From Lomentospora prolificans (lineage: Eukaryota > Ascomycota > Sordariomycetes > Microascales > Microascaceae), in assembly GCA_029532625.1 (NCBI GenBank), contig JARFXM010000004.1, positions 620,001 to 684,000 of the forward strand: a stretch of DNA of 64,000 nucleotides, given 5' to 3'. Each line of letters opens with the position of its first letter. Position 1 is the stretch's first letter. The notes below the pieces were generated by a model that was given only the letters and a program-made list of their open reading frames with translations, ran no database searches and was not told the DNA's origin. Shown piece by piece: positions 1-11,300 of the stretch. Position numbers and translations under genes: made by a program.

Positions 1-1
1 C

Positions 2-1102
2 CATGAACCCCAGATCTTCAATCCTATCCCCACTCATGACCGACTATCCCTAGATACCCCAGCTTTGTCCGCCGCCTCGGGTGAAGTTCCGCCTCCCCCT
101 TCACTACTCTCCCCTTCCTTCACCCCACCCGCGACCCCCGGTACCCCAACTACCGACGGCGGTGTACCCCGGCTAAAGAGCGTGCCCGTTGACAGCTCCA
201 TCCCCAGCGGCGGCTGCGGCGCGAAGCGACCCCGACTACTCGAGACACTCCCCAATGTCGAATGCATCGTGCGCGCCCGTATTCCCACAGTATCCGGCTC
301 TGAGATGTTCCTGCACCTCTACACCAATGACGTGGACAACAAGGAGCACCTGGCTATCGTCTTTGGCCCTCATATTCGCAGCAAGTCGCTCGATGCGCCG
401 AGGCCAGGTGAGACAGAGATGGACCGCATGATTCGGGGCGCATACGTAGGAAAGCTTTACCCGGGGAGGACGACGAGCCAGGCTACGTCTTCTGTCCCTA
501 CTGAAGAAGCTGCTTCGCCTTCTGGCACGCCTTTGGTCCGCATCCATTCCGAGTGCTATACCGGTGAAACCGCATGGTCGGCGCGGTGCGATTGTGGCGA
601 GCAGCTGGACGAGGCGGCGCGCCTTATGGGCCACCCTGATAACACAAGTGGTGGCATCATCATCTATCTCCGTCAAGAGGGCCGAGGTATAGGTCTAGGC
701 GAGAAGCTCAAGGCGTACAATCTGCAGGATCTCGGTTCGGATACTGTGGAGGCCAATCTTCTGCTTCGACACCCTGCCGATGCGCGAAGCTACGGCTTGG
801 CGACAGCGATGCTACTCGATCTCGGCCAAGAGCAGATTCGGCTATTGACAAACAATCCCGACAAGGTCCGCGCCGTAGAGGGACCCAACAGAGAGATTGT
901 AGTCACTGAGAGGGTCGCTATGGTCCCTCTCTCCTGGAGGGGCAAGCACGGCATTCGCAGCAACGAGGTTCAGGCATATCTCGAAACGAAGGTGAGTTTT
1001 CCCCACCTCTACCTCCCACAGATAATGTGCGATATATTTTGCTTACTGATGTGATTGCTTTTTCTACAGATCAAGAAGATGGGGCATATGCTTGACTTAT
1101 AA
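2..1102 (+). CDS. RIB1: GTP cyclohydrolase II, 5'-truncated
   Basis: First committed enzyme of riboflavin synthesis, converting GTP to the diamino-pyrimidinone phosphate with loss of formate and pyrophosphate. The frame is open from base 2 with no ATG, so the start lies outside the window and at least 340 residues are visible. The zinc site is seen as a Cys followed ten residues later by CDCGEQ, and the substrate/arginine region reads YLRQEGRGIGLGEKL, then LLTNNPDK and GIRSNEVQAYL, all typical of the family. A 78-nt intron (992-1069, GTGAGT...TACAG) separates a last exon of only 33 nt coding for the basic tail ending in MLDL. The N-terminal Ser/Pro-rich segment is the usual variable fungal extension. 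Identity is secure; only the start is missing. Confidence 0.95.
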
Positions 1103-1911
1103 AGTCTTACCTCCTTATTCTGCTCTTCAATTTGATTCATTTAAACTCCCTTCTCTGCTTAGATTCAGTATATGCATAGAGTTTTTACCCTTTTCCCCTA
1201 CACATGGACGGCGTTTTTATACTGGTGGTCAACGGTATATCTGACTGGATGGCTTAGAAGTAGTAAATAAATTCATTATTCATTACTTTGACTCTAGATG
1301 ATTCCCCGTCTTTGATGTGATTTTGTAAAGTTCGCGCAATGCCGGCGATGGAAGTAGCAGGTCCTCACCTATTATTAGCTGCAATGCTTATTTTGGGGTT
1401 TCTCATTCCTCCTGCAAACTACGACTGGTATGTCCTCTTTCCTCATAAATATTCTTAAGCTGAGAGGCAGAATCCTCTTTCTTCTGATATCCCATATCCC
1501 CTTGGTTGTGCCTTCCAAGGGACAATCTTGACAATTCCTGTCGGGCCTTCCGCACTTGGCGGGGGAGACGCGCCAAAGACACGACTTTTGAAGGTCACTT
1601 TTTTCCACCCCTCGAAAAAATCCCAAGCTGCTGGACCGTCATCCAGCCTCCGCCACCACACCTAAATCTTTACCTCAACTAATTTCTCCTCCTTATTCTT
1701 CCCTCTCTTCCGCTTCATTCCACCACTCTATGCGCCCTATGATCAGACCTGTTACGCCGGATTCGCTTCTTGGCCCGCGCGTCGCAGCCTAACCATCAGC
1801 ACCCGAAGATCTCGAAATCTGATTAAGCTCCAACCCTATCACGTCCTGTTCGGTCGAATATTCCGCGCGAAGGGGAGTCGTTGCTCCCCTTTCCTCCCTA
1901 CTTAGTCGAAC
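1103..1911. other. Intergenic region between RIB1 and coilin-like gene
   Basis: Holds the RIB1 3' UTR and the promoter/5' UTR of the next gene. Short minus-strand ORFs here (around 1375-1661) show no recognisable motif and look random. The last 250 bases are C/T-rich on the plus strand, as is common in 5' leaders of filamentous fungi. Confidence 0.6.
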
Positions 1912-4900
1912 ATGCGCCTCCGGCTAGTCATCCGCCGCAACGGCATTCCCGAAGTCAAGCTCCTCTGGCTCGTTGATACTAGCTCGCACTTGACCATCTC
2001 TAAGCTCCTCTCCTCAGTCAACGAAGTCGTGCCGCTTGAGGGTGGCGAGTGGGGACTAGAAGACTATGCTGTTGAATATAGGGATGCGCAGGGTAATGGA
2101 TTTGAGTGTTTACACTTCCAGCTTGTGGGGGATATTCTAAAGGAGGATGATCAACTCCTGTAAGTTTTGCGATAGCATACTTTTTCGCTCGTTAAACCCG
2201 TGCTCATCGCTTTTGAATCATAGTATCCGACCTCTTTTCGAAGACGATATCCGACGACGGAAACTGAGCGGGCGATTCCAGATATCGAGCAACGGCAAGC
2301 ACCTAGTCGATGGGGTGGCATTTGGAAGCCCCTGGCTCCAGGCTCCTTTGAGCCGACCTGCGATCCTTCTTCCACCCAGGAAGAGGGCTAGGATCGAGGC
2401 TGTTCAGGATGACTACGATAGCGAGGATGACGAAGCCGCTGATCCCAGCTATATCGCCGGAACCGATGATGAAACAGACGATTCTTATGCGAGCGCCGGC
2501 GACGAAGACCTCGAGGAGACCGAAGATCCCCTTCTTCTTGAAGCCCCAGTGCCCGATCCAGCCGTGGATGACGATCCCGTTTCGCCGCCGCAGCAAAGTT
2601 TACCCAGTATGGTTGATACTACCCAGCCGGCGAAACAACGCCTCGCGCTCCCCGAATCACCTTCTAAAGCAGGCTCCAAGAACGCTACTCCCACACGACG
2701 TAGCCTTAGATTGGCTACAGTTTCCGAAAGCCCCGGTCTCCTCCTTTCGCAGACGACGGCGAGTGTGCGCTCTGCACTGAACCCTGCCAAGCGTCGGAGG
2801 CTGGATAGTTCTCGTAGCACGCCGTTGAGATCAGACGCAATTGCTGTCGCTAAGCCTGCCCCCCTTCCTGCAAATTCTGATGCAGAACGTCGAAATTCCG
2901 ACGAGTCGGATTCGGACTCAGATTCTTGCTCGTCGAGCTCCGATGGCGCGGGCGAAGCCCCAAGTACCCAAAAACAGCGACGTGCTCCCTCTGTACTAAG
3001 CAAAACTATGGGTGCTTCGGATTCTGGTTCGGATGGTTCAAGCGACTCCTCTGGTTCTGATTCGGGATCAGGCAGTGCCTCGGAGAGCGAAGAGAGCGGC
3101 AAGGATGTTGAGATTCCACACCAAGACGTTGCGCCAGGTATCCAGCAGAAGACTGACGGAAATGACTCTTCGTCATCTGAGAACACCTCTGAAAGTGATT
3201 CGGACTCGGATAGCTCGTCTCGTCTAGCAGGTGATAAGGAGATTTCGGGTGCCTCTTCAGACTCAGAGGATTCAAGCACGTCTAGTTCTGATTCTGATTC
3301 CAATTCTGATGATTCTAGTTCGGATGACTCAAGCGATGGCCCTGTTTCTGAGGAGGGAGTAGGACCACGGCGGGAGCAACTGGGGCAAACCACAAGCGTC
3401 TGGTCCAGAGAGCCTAAGACCAGAGCACCTACCAAATCCGCTGGACACCCAACCGCAAAAGCCAAAGTCGATGCTATCGAAAGCAATGTCACTCCGACCA
3501 CACTCACTCGTACGCAAAAACGCAATGCTAGGCGCAGGACAGCGAGAATGCTGCGCAGGGAGCAGGCAATCGAAGCTACTACAACCACCACTCACAACCC
3601 GACCTCGGCTAACGCATTGTGCACCGAGGTGCTAGACGAGCTCCAGAAGAGGAAGCAAGCTCTTCTAGAGTCTATCAGCGCGGGAAACGGCTCTCCCGCA
3701 CCTGCGAATCCTCTCAAGCGCAAGTCTAGCAATATTGAAGAGACTCCCACAGAGGTCGGCAAGGCCAACGAAACTCTTGTGGGTCCAGAGGCAAATGAAA
3801 ACACAGATTCCGTTACGCCTACTACGCGGAAACGCCGTATTGACCTTGGGGCTGGACGACGCCTTTTATTCGGTGCGCTGGGGCTTCGCAACCCGAAGAC
3901 CCGCGAAGAAGAGGACAAGGTTCGACAAGACTTGGCAAAGGATGTCCGACCTATAGTCACTACTCGCACAGAAGACACTCTGGCACAGGCGGCAGAAGAG
4001 CCAGAGGAGGAAGATCCTGATGCATGGAGATCCAAGATCATCTACCGCGCTGTTGAATGCTATCGTCAAGGCGTTGAGCTTTCTGAGCCGCCTTTCCCCT
4101 TCGTTCAACGATGGGACCCACAGCAACAAGTTGATCAATGGTATGGTAAGAAGAACAAGCGAGGCGGAAAGGGCAAGAAGAAGCAGCGGAACCAAGCGCA
4201 CTATTACGAAGAGTCTAATCATTACGATGACGGTTACGAAGGTGTCGACGAGACGCAGCTTTCGTACACTGCCGCGATGTACGATGACCACAATAATGAG
4301 GTTACTGAACAAGGTGACGCACATGTGGAAGGACCCACGGATCTTGCTTTTGCCGAAGGGGACAAGACTGAGGAAGATTTGGTCGCACTACCCGACGACT
4401 TGACAACCCTCCCCCCCTCCTCCCCGGAGCGGCAGCGCCTGGGATGGTGATTACGTGGAAGAGATGGCTTCTGTCCAAAGCTACGCAGTGGCAGCCCCAG
4501 ATCAGCAATGTTACAGCCGTTGTTGTCAAGGTTGAAGGCCCTGACAATCTGAGCGTACTGCTAGCGAAGCGCGACCGCGCTCTCGACAAGCCGGAGAAGA
4601 ATTACGATCCCGAGACGGGTGAGCGCATCTACGACGGACTCGAATGTCCCGATGACGAGGATGAAGAGAACCAGGACGACGATGCGCCCTTGGCTGTCAC
4701 GTTCGCGGAGATGATGGAGCCCCGAATTGTCCAGGAAGCGCCGCAATTGGAGTCTCAAAGCCCGGCTCTGAATGGGATGGGTAAGCTGGCGGATTCTTTG
4801 GCCCACGATGACAATGCAGACGACAGTAACGAGGTGATTGGAGATGTTACGGAACCTATGTCTCTCGACCTACAGGTTCCTTTCTCGGGTCCGGCCAGCA

Positions 4901-5835
4901 GCAGAGACGTGCCGGTCCACGAGTCCATGACCTCGGTTAACGGCGATACTTCTCCCAGCAGCCAGCCCCAAGCGAACGGAGACGCAAACCCGCTCAAGGT
5001 TCCTGAGACCTCGCAGAACACTACGTCACTCGATATTACGTGTAATCTGTCGGCGGGCGGCAGTGTAGCCAGCGGGCGGGGTCAAGTCGACCCGAATTTT
5101 GTCGGGGTCGAGTCATATGATTCACAGGACGAAGCTATTCCCGATTCTGCACCCGCCCTCGAGATTAGGGACGAGACGAAAAAGGATAGCGAGGTTGCCG
5201 GTGATGAGGAGGATGAAGGCGAGTTCCCACCATTGCCCAAGCTGATCGCCTCTGGTATTCCCAGTTCTAGTGAGAGTGCAGCTCCAGCTCATGGCAAGAA
5301 ACCAGCAGATATTGCGGCACCATTCAGCTCGGATGTTATCCGGCCGCCCGGGGGCGAGGAGAGCTTCTTCAACGATGCCGTTGTGGCGGAGCTTGCTCGC
5401 AACAAATGTCTGAAGCGCCGACGAGACGGGTTGCTCCCCACTTTGGAGAAGAGCGCGTGTCCCGCCAAGGAAGCGGATGGCAACAAGTCCAACGGCCCCC
5501 TCCGCATGTCTTCGTCGCAGAATATTCCCGCAACCCTCGCCGCCATTCCCAACATCAAACTAGAGAAGATGTCTTCGTCCCAGCCGTCTCCGCGCGAAAA
5601 GGGAAGCGCCCCCCTCCTCGCTCGAAAGGCAACCAAAGGCAAGGGCAAGGGTAAAAGGAGCGGAGGGGACAAGGATGAATTTGAGCTCCCGCTCGGGTCA
5701 CAGGTTATTGACCTCACGAGCGACGCGGATAGTGCACCGCCGTCGGCGCAGAAGAGCGGGATGACGGACGGGGTGCCGAATGGGGCTGGATGGGTGAAGA
5801 AAAAGGCAAGACAAACTAAGCAACGCAGGAGTTAG
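1912..5835 (+). CDS. Coilin-like nuclear protein with an apparent frameshift
   Basis: Large, acidic, serine-rich protein. Exon 1 (1912-2159) starts MRLRLVIRRNG and joins at 2224 after a 64-nt intron (GTAAGT...CATAG). The N-terminal ~110 residues look like the ubiquitin-like N-terminal domain of coilin (RLRLVI..., LLWLVD, then PLFEDDIRRRK). The middle (about residues 95-430) is an Asp/Glu/Ser-repeat region with several basic nuclear-localisation clusters. The C-terminal part begins near MVITWKRW and continues VTAVVVKVEG...LLAKRDR, resembling a Tudor-like fold. The upstream frame stops at 4448-4450 while the downstream half is in another frame; the two frames abut in a C7 run at 4411-4417, and no convincing intron bridges them. 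A one-base loss in this run, real or an assembly error, explains it. Coilin relationship is inferred from domain order; existence of the gene is near certain. Confidence 0.62.
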
Positions 5836-7340
5836 TTGAGCGGCTTGATTTAGTTTCTCGAGCCGATGTGTACACAATCTGATTAGGGCGAAAGAGGAGC
5901 ATGGTCAGTTGGGGCTGTCTTTTTTTTCTTTTCTTTTTTATGTTTCTTTTTCGGTTTATCATCTTTCACATCCCAAGACCTAGAATGAGGCATGAGCAGC
6001 ATGGAACCTGAGCTACGTTGCTGAGCATTTGGGGCGTTTAGGAAAGGATCATGGCATATCCTGTGGATTAATACATTTGTCTCTACATTCGGTCATCAAA
6101 TGATACTTGATATACTATAACACACACTTCTGGCCCAGTGGTAGACTGTCGATTGCACAGCATGAAACAACCTCGTCGCTTGGCATTTTTTTTTCTTTTT
6201 TCTTTCTTTTTTTGACATGCTCGCCTTGTCATGGAAATGGGATAATGGTGACGCTGCGCATCGCGTTCCGAACGAATGGAAGTGAATGTTTCGAACGGCC
6301 ATTACCACCAAACGAAACCAAGGCAGCAGCCCCAAGAAAGGAAGCCAATTATTCTCAGGTCAGAGTTTAGGTATGTGTCGCCCCGTCTCAGCCTAGAAAA
6401 TCCAGAAAATTCCACAGGCCACGAGCGGCCGTCCTGGTCTGTCTGTACGTCGTGGTGTGCGGCATGCAAGTCGCCAGCCAATCACGCAGCGTAGTTACCA
6501 CCAGACCGGCTCGACTGGGAACATGATCGTCTTCTGTCAGCTTCTTTTTTTTCCTTTGTTCGCTGGCCCAACTCGAACTCGAACGGTGCTACTTTACGCG
6601 GTGGACGCGCGAGGGAGCGGTCCTATTCGGGGCATGGAATCCTTTTCTGATTCTTTTCTTGGGAGAGACTATTTTTTTGCTTGCGAACTCGGCTGAAAAT
6701 AGGGGGTTTGCAAAGAAGTATCTGGGATGCTTGTGCAGGAGAAGGTGGGAATGGGATCGTGTGCTCCAATCGTCTGGGTTGGACTACGATGATCTCTTGG
6801 GTGGAGGGGGAAAGGATAGGGCTTTGGGGTTTGGATGATCTCTTCAGGCTTCTTCTCTTCTTATCTATTTTATTATTTTTTTTTTTTTTCGCTTGGATCT
6901 GGATGGGATGGAAAAGTTTATATCTCGTGGCACAATGCTCGCCGTTTGACAGACGGGTGGCTCTTCTCTACTCTTTCTCGTTCATCTGTTCAGCGAACAG
7001 CCTCTTTGTCCTCAAACGTTTCTATGATCCTTATTGATAACTTGACGATTTCATGAACCGTTAATACCAAGGGCTTTCGAAGTCCTGCGGATACATAATT
7101 AACCCATAAGAAACTCCCTCCCCTTGCTTTTGGAGCCATCATCGTGTCTCAGTGCCCCTGAGATCGCGAATCATCCGAGACCGGCGGGACTCGTCCAGAC
7201 TCGCTCTTCGAACTATCAACTGTCAAGATCCCGCAAACTGCAAATCCTCTTACGCAGATTTCTCTACCTTTTCTCTCTCTCTGTCTCTCTCTTTCTCTCT
7301 CTCTCTGTGTCATACACCCTCTCAATCTTTCCGCTGAACG
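5836..7340. other. Intergenic, 1.5 kb, T-rich tracts
   Basis: Contains the 3' UTR of the coilin-like gene and the long leader of the next gene. Several poly-T runs (near 5921, 6187, 6543 and 6872) and a CT microsatellite just before the next ATG. The small plus-strand ORFs have low-complexity Phe-rich translations and no supported gene. Confidence 0.6.
7270..7308 (+). repeat. CT-rich microsatellite in a 5' leader
   Basis: Imperfect (TC)n tract ending about 30 bases before the ATG of the small secreted protein gene. Pyrimidine tracts of this kind are common just upstream of fungal start codons or transcription starts. Confidence 0.8.
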
Positions 7341-7847
7341 ATGGCGAGATCACCTTCCACATCAAAGACCCTCCGGCTCCTCCTCACCCTCCTCGCCCTC
7401 TTTCAACTCTCTCTTAGCACCCCAATAACCCAAACCCAGGTATATAAAACCCCCTTCTCACCTCCCACTCATAAGCCAAACCCAGCTAATCCATTCTCCC
7501 GCTCCCCGCCCCTTTCCCAGGCAGAACCAACACCCACACGTCCCCGCGCGGCCAATGCTCCACCGCAAAGCACCTCCATGTTCTGGCTCGACTACACGAA
7601 ATCCTATGATCCGCTGGCCCCGGACCCGACGAAGCCCGCGCGTGCCGAGAATGCCGAGGACCCGGACTTTGTGTTTGCGCAAACGACGTACTATACTTGT
7701 ATTACGAGGGGTACGAAGGAGCACTGTGGGTGGCATGCGCCTATCTTGTGGGTTGCGGAGGCCGGAGGGGAGAGGAGGAGCAGGAGGGTGGATTGGGGTA
7801 TGTGGGGGATTGCGGCCGTTGCTGTTGGGGTTGTGATGTTGGTGTAG
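7341..7847 (+). CDS. Small secreted or membrane-anchored fungal protein
   Basis: Unassigned fungal protein. Residues 1-27 form a signal peptide (hydrophobic LRLLLTLLALFQLSLS ending before TPITQ). The core has a short two-cysteine motif, YYTCITRGTKEHCGWHAPI, and the last ~18 residues (WGIAAVAVGVVMLV) are a hydrophobic tail that could be a membrane anchor or GPI signal. An 81-nt segment (7440-7520, GTATAT...CCCAG with a CTAAT branch-like site) has intron signals but is a multiple of three and lacks stops. Spliced, the product is 141 residues; unspliced, 168. I favour splicing because the segment is Pro-rich filler. I recall this TC(x7)HCGWH pattern from small hypothetical proteins in other Pezizomycotina; no function is known to me. 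Confidence 0.72.
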   Translation: MARSPSTSKTLRLLLTLLALFQLSLSTPITQTQVYKTPFSPPTHKPNPANPFSRSPPLSQAEPTPTRPRAANAPPQSTSMFWLDYTKSYDPLAPDPTKPARAENAEDPDFVFAQTTYYTCITRGTKEHCGWHAPILWVAEAGGERRSRRVDWGMWGIAAVAVGVVMLV

Positions 7848-8518
7848 GAACGGGAAGGAAAGAGCAATGTCTCTTGGTCCTTAGTGTACGAGTAGATGCT
7901 TTGTGTTTGTTAGATACCCCCCCGGCTGCAGGTCGGCCATGCAAGAAAACACGTCGCTTTTCTTTTGGATTCGCAAGTTCCCAGGACATCAGCTCATGAC
8001 AATATCACTCCGTACATAGCCAACATCTCTGCCTGATGAGAACACACAGGCACACACTCTCACAGTCAAGTTCACGGCCGCAGAAACAAAAGGTCGCCCG
8101 CACGTGTACCAACATCAAGCCGTAACACCTTGATTCATGCTAGTTTTGTTATTGACCGCAATCGAGACTTTCCGAATTTTCCGCATCCCTTGCCCGCGCC
8201 CACTGGAATCGAGATGTTCTAATATCAAGGTGATGGGGGAGGTTTTGTGTAAACACAAAAAGAAAAAAAAAAGGTTCGATTCGGTAAAGCAGAAAAGACG
8301 GAGGTTTTTGTTCGGAAACTGTCGAGTGTTTGACCGGCCGGAATGGGTTTATCTTTTCTCTTTTCTTTTGGAACAAAAAGGAAGACGCGAACTAGCTCAC
8401 CACACGAAAAAGCGTAACAAAACACCGGTAAAGTGGGCCCAGTAGCCGCGATTCCCAAACCCCCAACACCATTCCCTTCCAATTCCCCGGGGATATTGTA
8501 TAGAGAGAAACGAGTCGT
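7848..8518. other. Convergent 3' intergenic region
   Basis: Lies between two convergent genes, so it holds both 3' UTRs. Short ORFs on both strands overlap one another and show no motif. Confidence 0.6.
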
Positions 8519-9299
8519 TTATTTCTCCTTCTTCGCCTTCGCGCCCTTGGCCTTGGCGGTGCCGCGCAGCGTCTTTTGTCGGTTCTTGCGTTGCTTGCCT
8601 GTAGGCAGAGTTAGCATGTCAGGTATTCCACTGCAAGATATACCACCACAACGGAAGTTGCCTCTCAAGGAAACAAAGAAGCCCGTTCAGTGAGGATATA
8701 GATATAAAGATATATATCCCCGGGGTCGAGTGGAGAAAACGTACGCTGTTGTCGGGAAGCCCTCTCGGGCTTGGTGGCCAATCCAACGCGGACCAACCTG
8801 TACTGAGGCTCAAACTTCTTCATGGCCTCGGGGGAGTCGTAGACGAGCGCGAAGCCGGTGGTCTTGCCACCACCATACTGGGTCCTGAGACCGAAGACGG
8901 AAACCTGGTCCTTGGTGGCCTTGTACATGGAGGCGACCTTCTCGCGGAGCTCCTCCTTGGCGATGTTGGCGCGGTTGGGGTGGAGGATGTCACTGTTCAG
9001 AGGAAAAACGATACAGTCAGTCCAAGCTTCTCTCAAGAGACCAAAAAAACATAATTCCCCATTCAACGGCTCTCCCCGTCCCGGATCGGACTGAAGGCCC
9101 TCGACGGCCTTTCCCAAAGCCTCTGCCCACATCCATATCCATTTCCCATCCGAGATACGCCTTCGATCCAAGATGAGGGGGCCCATCCAGGCAGTGATTG
9201 CAAGGGTAAAACTCACACGACCATCTGCTTGCGGGCAAGCAGAGGGTTTCGGATGAACTTGCGCGTTCGGAGCGTAACGGGAGCGTCGGAGTCCGCCAT
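8519..9299 (-). CDS. RPS24: 40S ribosomal protein eS24
   Basis: Structural protein of the small ribosomal subunit. Three exons on the minus strand: 9299-9217, 8992-8745 and 8598-8519, with introns of 224 nt (GTGAGT...ACAG) and 146 nt (GTACGT...ACAG); phases agree and give 136 residues, the usual eS24 length. The N-terminus is MADSDAPVTLRTRKFIRNPL followed by RKQMVV, then VDILHPNRANI, QYGGGKTTGFALVYD and a lysine-rich tail GTAKAKGAKAKKEK. A two-intron layout with a first intron shortly after the ATG is typical of fungal ribosomal protein genes. Identity is secure. Confidence 0.98.
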
Positions 9300-9563
9300 C
9301 TTGGGTGATCGATTTTCTGTCGTCGTTGACGGCGAAAAAGGGAAGATGGGTGGTGGGTTGGTTGGTGGGTGGATTTTTTTTCTGGTGGTTGAGATTCCTC
9401 GAAGGGGGGGATTATTGTCGGCTCGAGGGTTGGGTGCTGGGTGGAATTGGCCTAGGTTCTGCCCTTTCTGTGTGGGTAGCCCTAATGGGGATTTCGCCAA
9501 TATTTTTTCGCCCTTCACGCTTTGCGGATCCACTCTCGCATGGGTCCCAATTGTGGCTGTTGT

Positions 9564-9577
9564 AGGGTTTCACGTGA
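9564..9577 (-). promoter_or_regulatory. AACCCTA plus TCACGTGA box upstream of RPS24
   Basis: About 270 bases before the RPS24 ATG there is a palindromic TCACGTGA (9570-9577) directly next to AGGGTT (AACCCT on the gene strand). A second telobox-like AGCCCTAAT lies at 9478-9486. Cbf1-type E-boxes next to Tbf1-type CCCTAA motifs are known upstream of ribosomal protein genes in Candida albicans; use in this fungus is inferred. Confidence 0.45.
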
Positions 9578-9599
9578 TAGTGACCTACCCAGTTGTGGC

Positions 9600-10451
9600 T
9601 GGTGAAAATTGACGAATTTTGGGCCTAGTGTCCTTACTAAGCCGCCACAACCACCAGCTTCGCCCCATCAACCATTCCGTTGCCGATCCCGACATCGACT
9701 GGGCCTCCGACGGGAGTGTCTTGCTCCAGATTTATGAGATATCGGGGCGCGTTATTCGATTCTTTAGAACTTAGCTCTTCCTATCAGTGAACATTCTTTA
9801 TTTATTCCTCGATCCGGAATCTAGGGCACTATAAAGGCTTGAAAGTGGCCTGGCTATGTGGTTATACATTTTACGGCCTAGAACAAGTTGCTAAGCCCGG
9901 CCTGTTGGTGATGGGATTGGCGTTTAGTATTGGTCGCTGCCGCCTGAAACCAAGTAAGGGTAGGTAGGATTCTTGAGAATGGCCTGGCCGTGTACTCGTG
10001 ATGCCTGTTAGTGAGGGATTTCGAGTTGGTATTGGATGATTTCTCCCAACTCTCGTACCTACAGATCGCATAAGGGGCCAGGCTCCGTAATTTATTAATG
10101 CGCTTTGAAGTAGATAAACCTGGTTATATGAAATATCTGTACCTAGCTTAAGTCTGGCCTACGCATTTCAAATAGAGCTTCGCCAGTTTAACTAAATTAT
10201 GGCCAGGCGCGCGGATGTTACTTACACTTCCCTACCGTAGGCCGCCCCTCATTCCCGCCGACCCATGCTCGAGCAGGCAAGAGAAGGCGGCTGTTCCGTT
10301 TATGAAGCCTCTGGTGGCTCTATCCCACGCAATCTCGCCCCTACTTAGACTATTCCACCAAACGCCTTCTCATCCATCTTATATCCTTCTAATTCTCGTA
10401 TCATCACGACGCCTAGCCAAACTCAATCCAAAGTGGATCATGAAGTCTCTA
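9600..10451. other. Gene-poor spacer with diverged repeat
   Basis: No supported coding region. Contains the imperfect duplicated block at 9847-10035 and several copies of the string GGCCTGGC or GGCCAGG. Reads like old non-coding or decayed mobile DNA, but no terminal repeats or transposase remnant were recognised. Confidence 0.45.
9847..10035. repeat. Diverged tandem duplication
   Basis: Two blocks resemble each other: GGCCTGGC at 9847 and GGCCTGGCC at 9981, each followed by GCCTGTTNGTGANGG (9900 and 10003) and a GTATTGG end (near 9932 and 10035). Spacing differs by about 30 bases, so one copy has an indel. Confidence 0.45.
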
Positions 10452-11300
10452 CCTGCCAAACATGTCCCTAAGCTTCCCACCAGAGGGGTACAATCTCACC
10501 GAAAATCCCCAAACACTGCCCCAGCACCTTTTACGCACTGAATGTAAAGACCTCTTCGTCGAATTTTTACGAGTCAATACCACAGCGGCGAATCCCAAAA
10601 ACCACATTGTCTTCAAAATTGACTTCAAGAGTGCCTGTGGTGGATATTGAGGCGCTCGGCTGTCCCCGGACCTCGACTACGAGTTAGGCAGCACGGGGTC
10701 CAGTGACTCCCAGCCAGGACTTAAACCCGGCAAGATGCTCCTAAAGCATGTTCAATATACCTTATCATCCACCAGTTCTGCGCATACCTGGTCAGGGTAT
10801 ATCCTAATCTTCCGCTCAACCATATCATCAGCACCCCCTTATATTACAAGTTGCATGACTTCTACTTTGCCAACATTGGCGAGAGGTACTATGGCTACCG
10901 CGATTTTATGTAAGTCTCTAGCACCCAATGTGTATGTCGTCAGCCTCAGCCAAACGTTCCACTTCAGCATACAGGCTTTGTATTTACTGCAAGGCGCCAC
11001 ATACATAGAGCCGTATATCATTCAGTCTATCCCAGACGACCCGGAAAACACCTGCTGACAGTATCTATGATGCCCTAGGAATGCGGTTCAGCGGCGGCGG
11101 TTTCTCTGCTTGCCCTATTGACAGAGGTTATTTCTCTGATGAGTATCAGCGCGTTGAAGAATGATTGCCGTACATCAGCTCTTGGAGAGCAGCGGAACTT
11201 GAATCCTTGATTTCTAGCCCATAAACCGACGGATATCTCTACGCAAGTCACTTATGCCTAACCAGAGGGAAGCTCTGGAGTTGGAAGTTTAGATAGGTCA
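10452..11300 (+). pseudogene. Decayed unrecognised gene
   Basis: Plus-strand stretches read like protein but in changing frames and with stops. Frame one from 10462 gives MSLSFPPEGYNLTENP... up to a TGA at 10648, then continues GARLSPDLDYELGSTG. A second frame reads PLYYKLHDFYFANIGERYY and ends at a good GTAAGT donor (10911). Further on, SIYDALGMRFSGGGF continues to stops TGA 11162, TAA 11222 and TAG 11294, followed again by ordinary-looking sequence. The stops could each come from CGA, CAA or CAG by C-to-T change, as in repeat-induced point mutation. I do not recognise the family. The alternative is chance ORFs; the composition argues mildly against that. Confidence 0.33.

Noticed and set aside
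1375..1661. Overlapping minus ORFs upstream of the coilin-like gene
   Set aside because: Overlapping frames, no motif, and in the expected promoter/leader region.
2485..3591. 368-residue minus ORF rich in Ser/Glu
   Set aside because: Exact antisense of the repetitive acidic/serine region of the coilin-like gene; its length comes from codon bias on the other strand.
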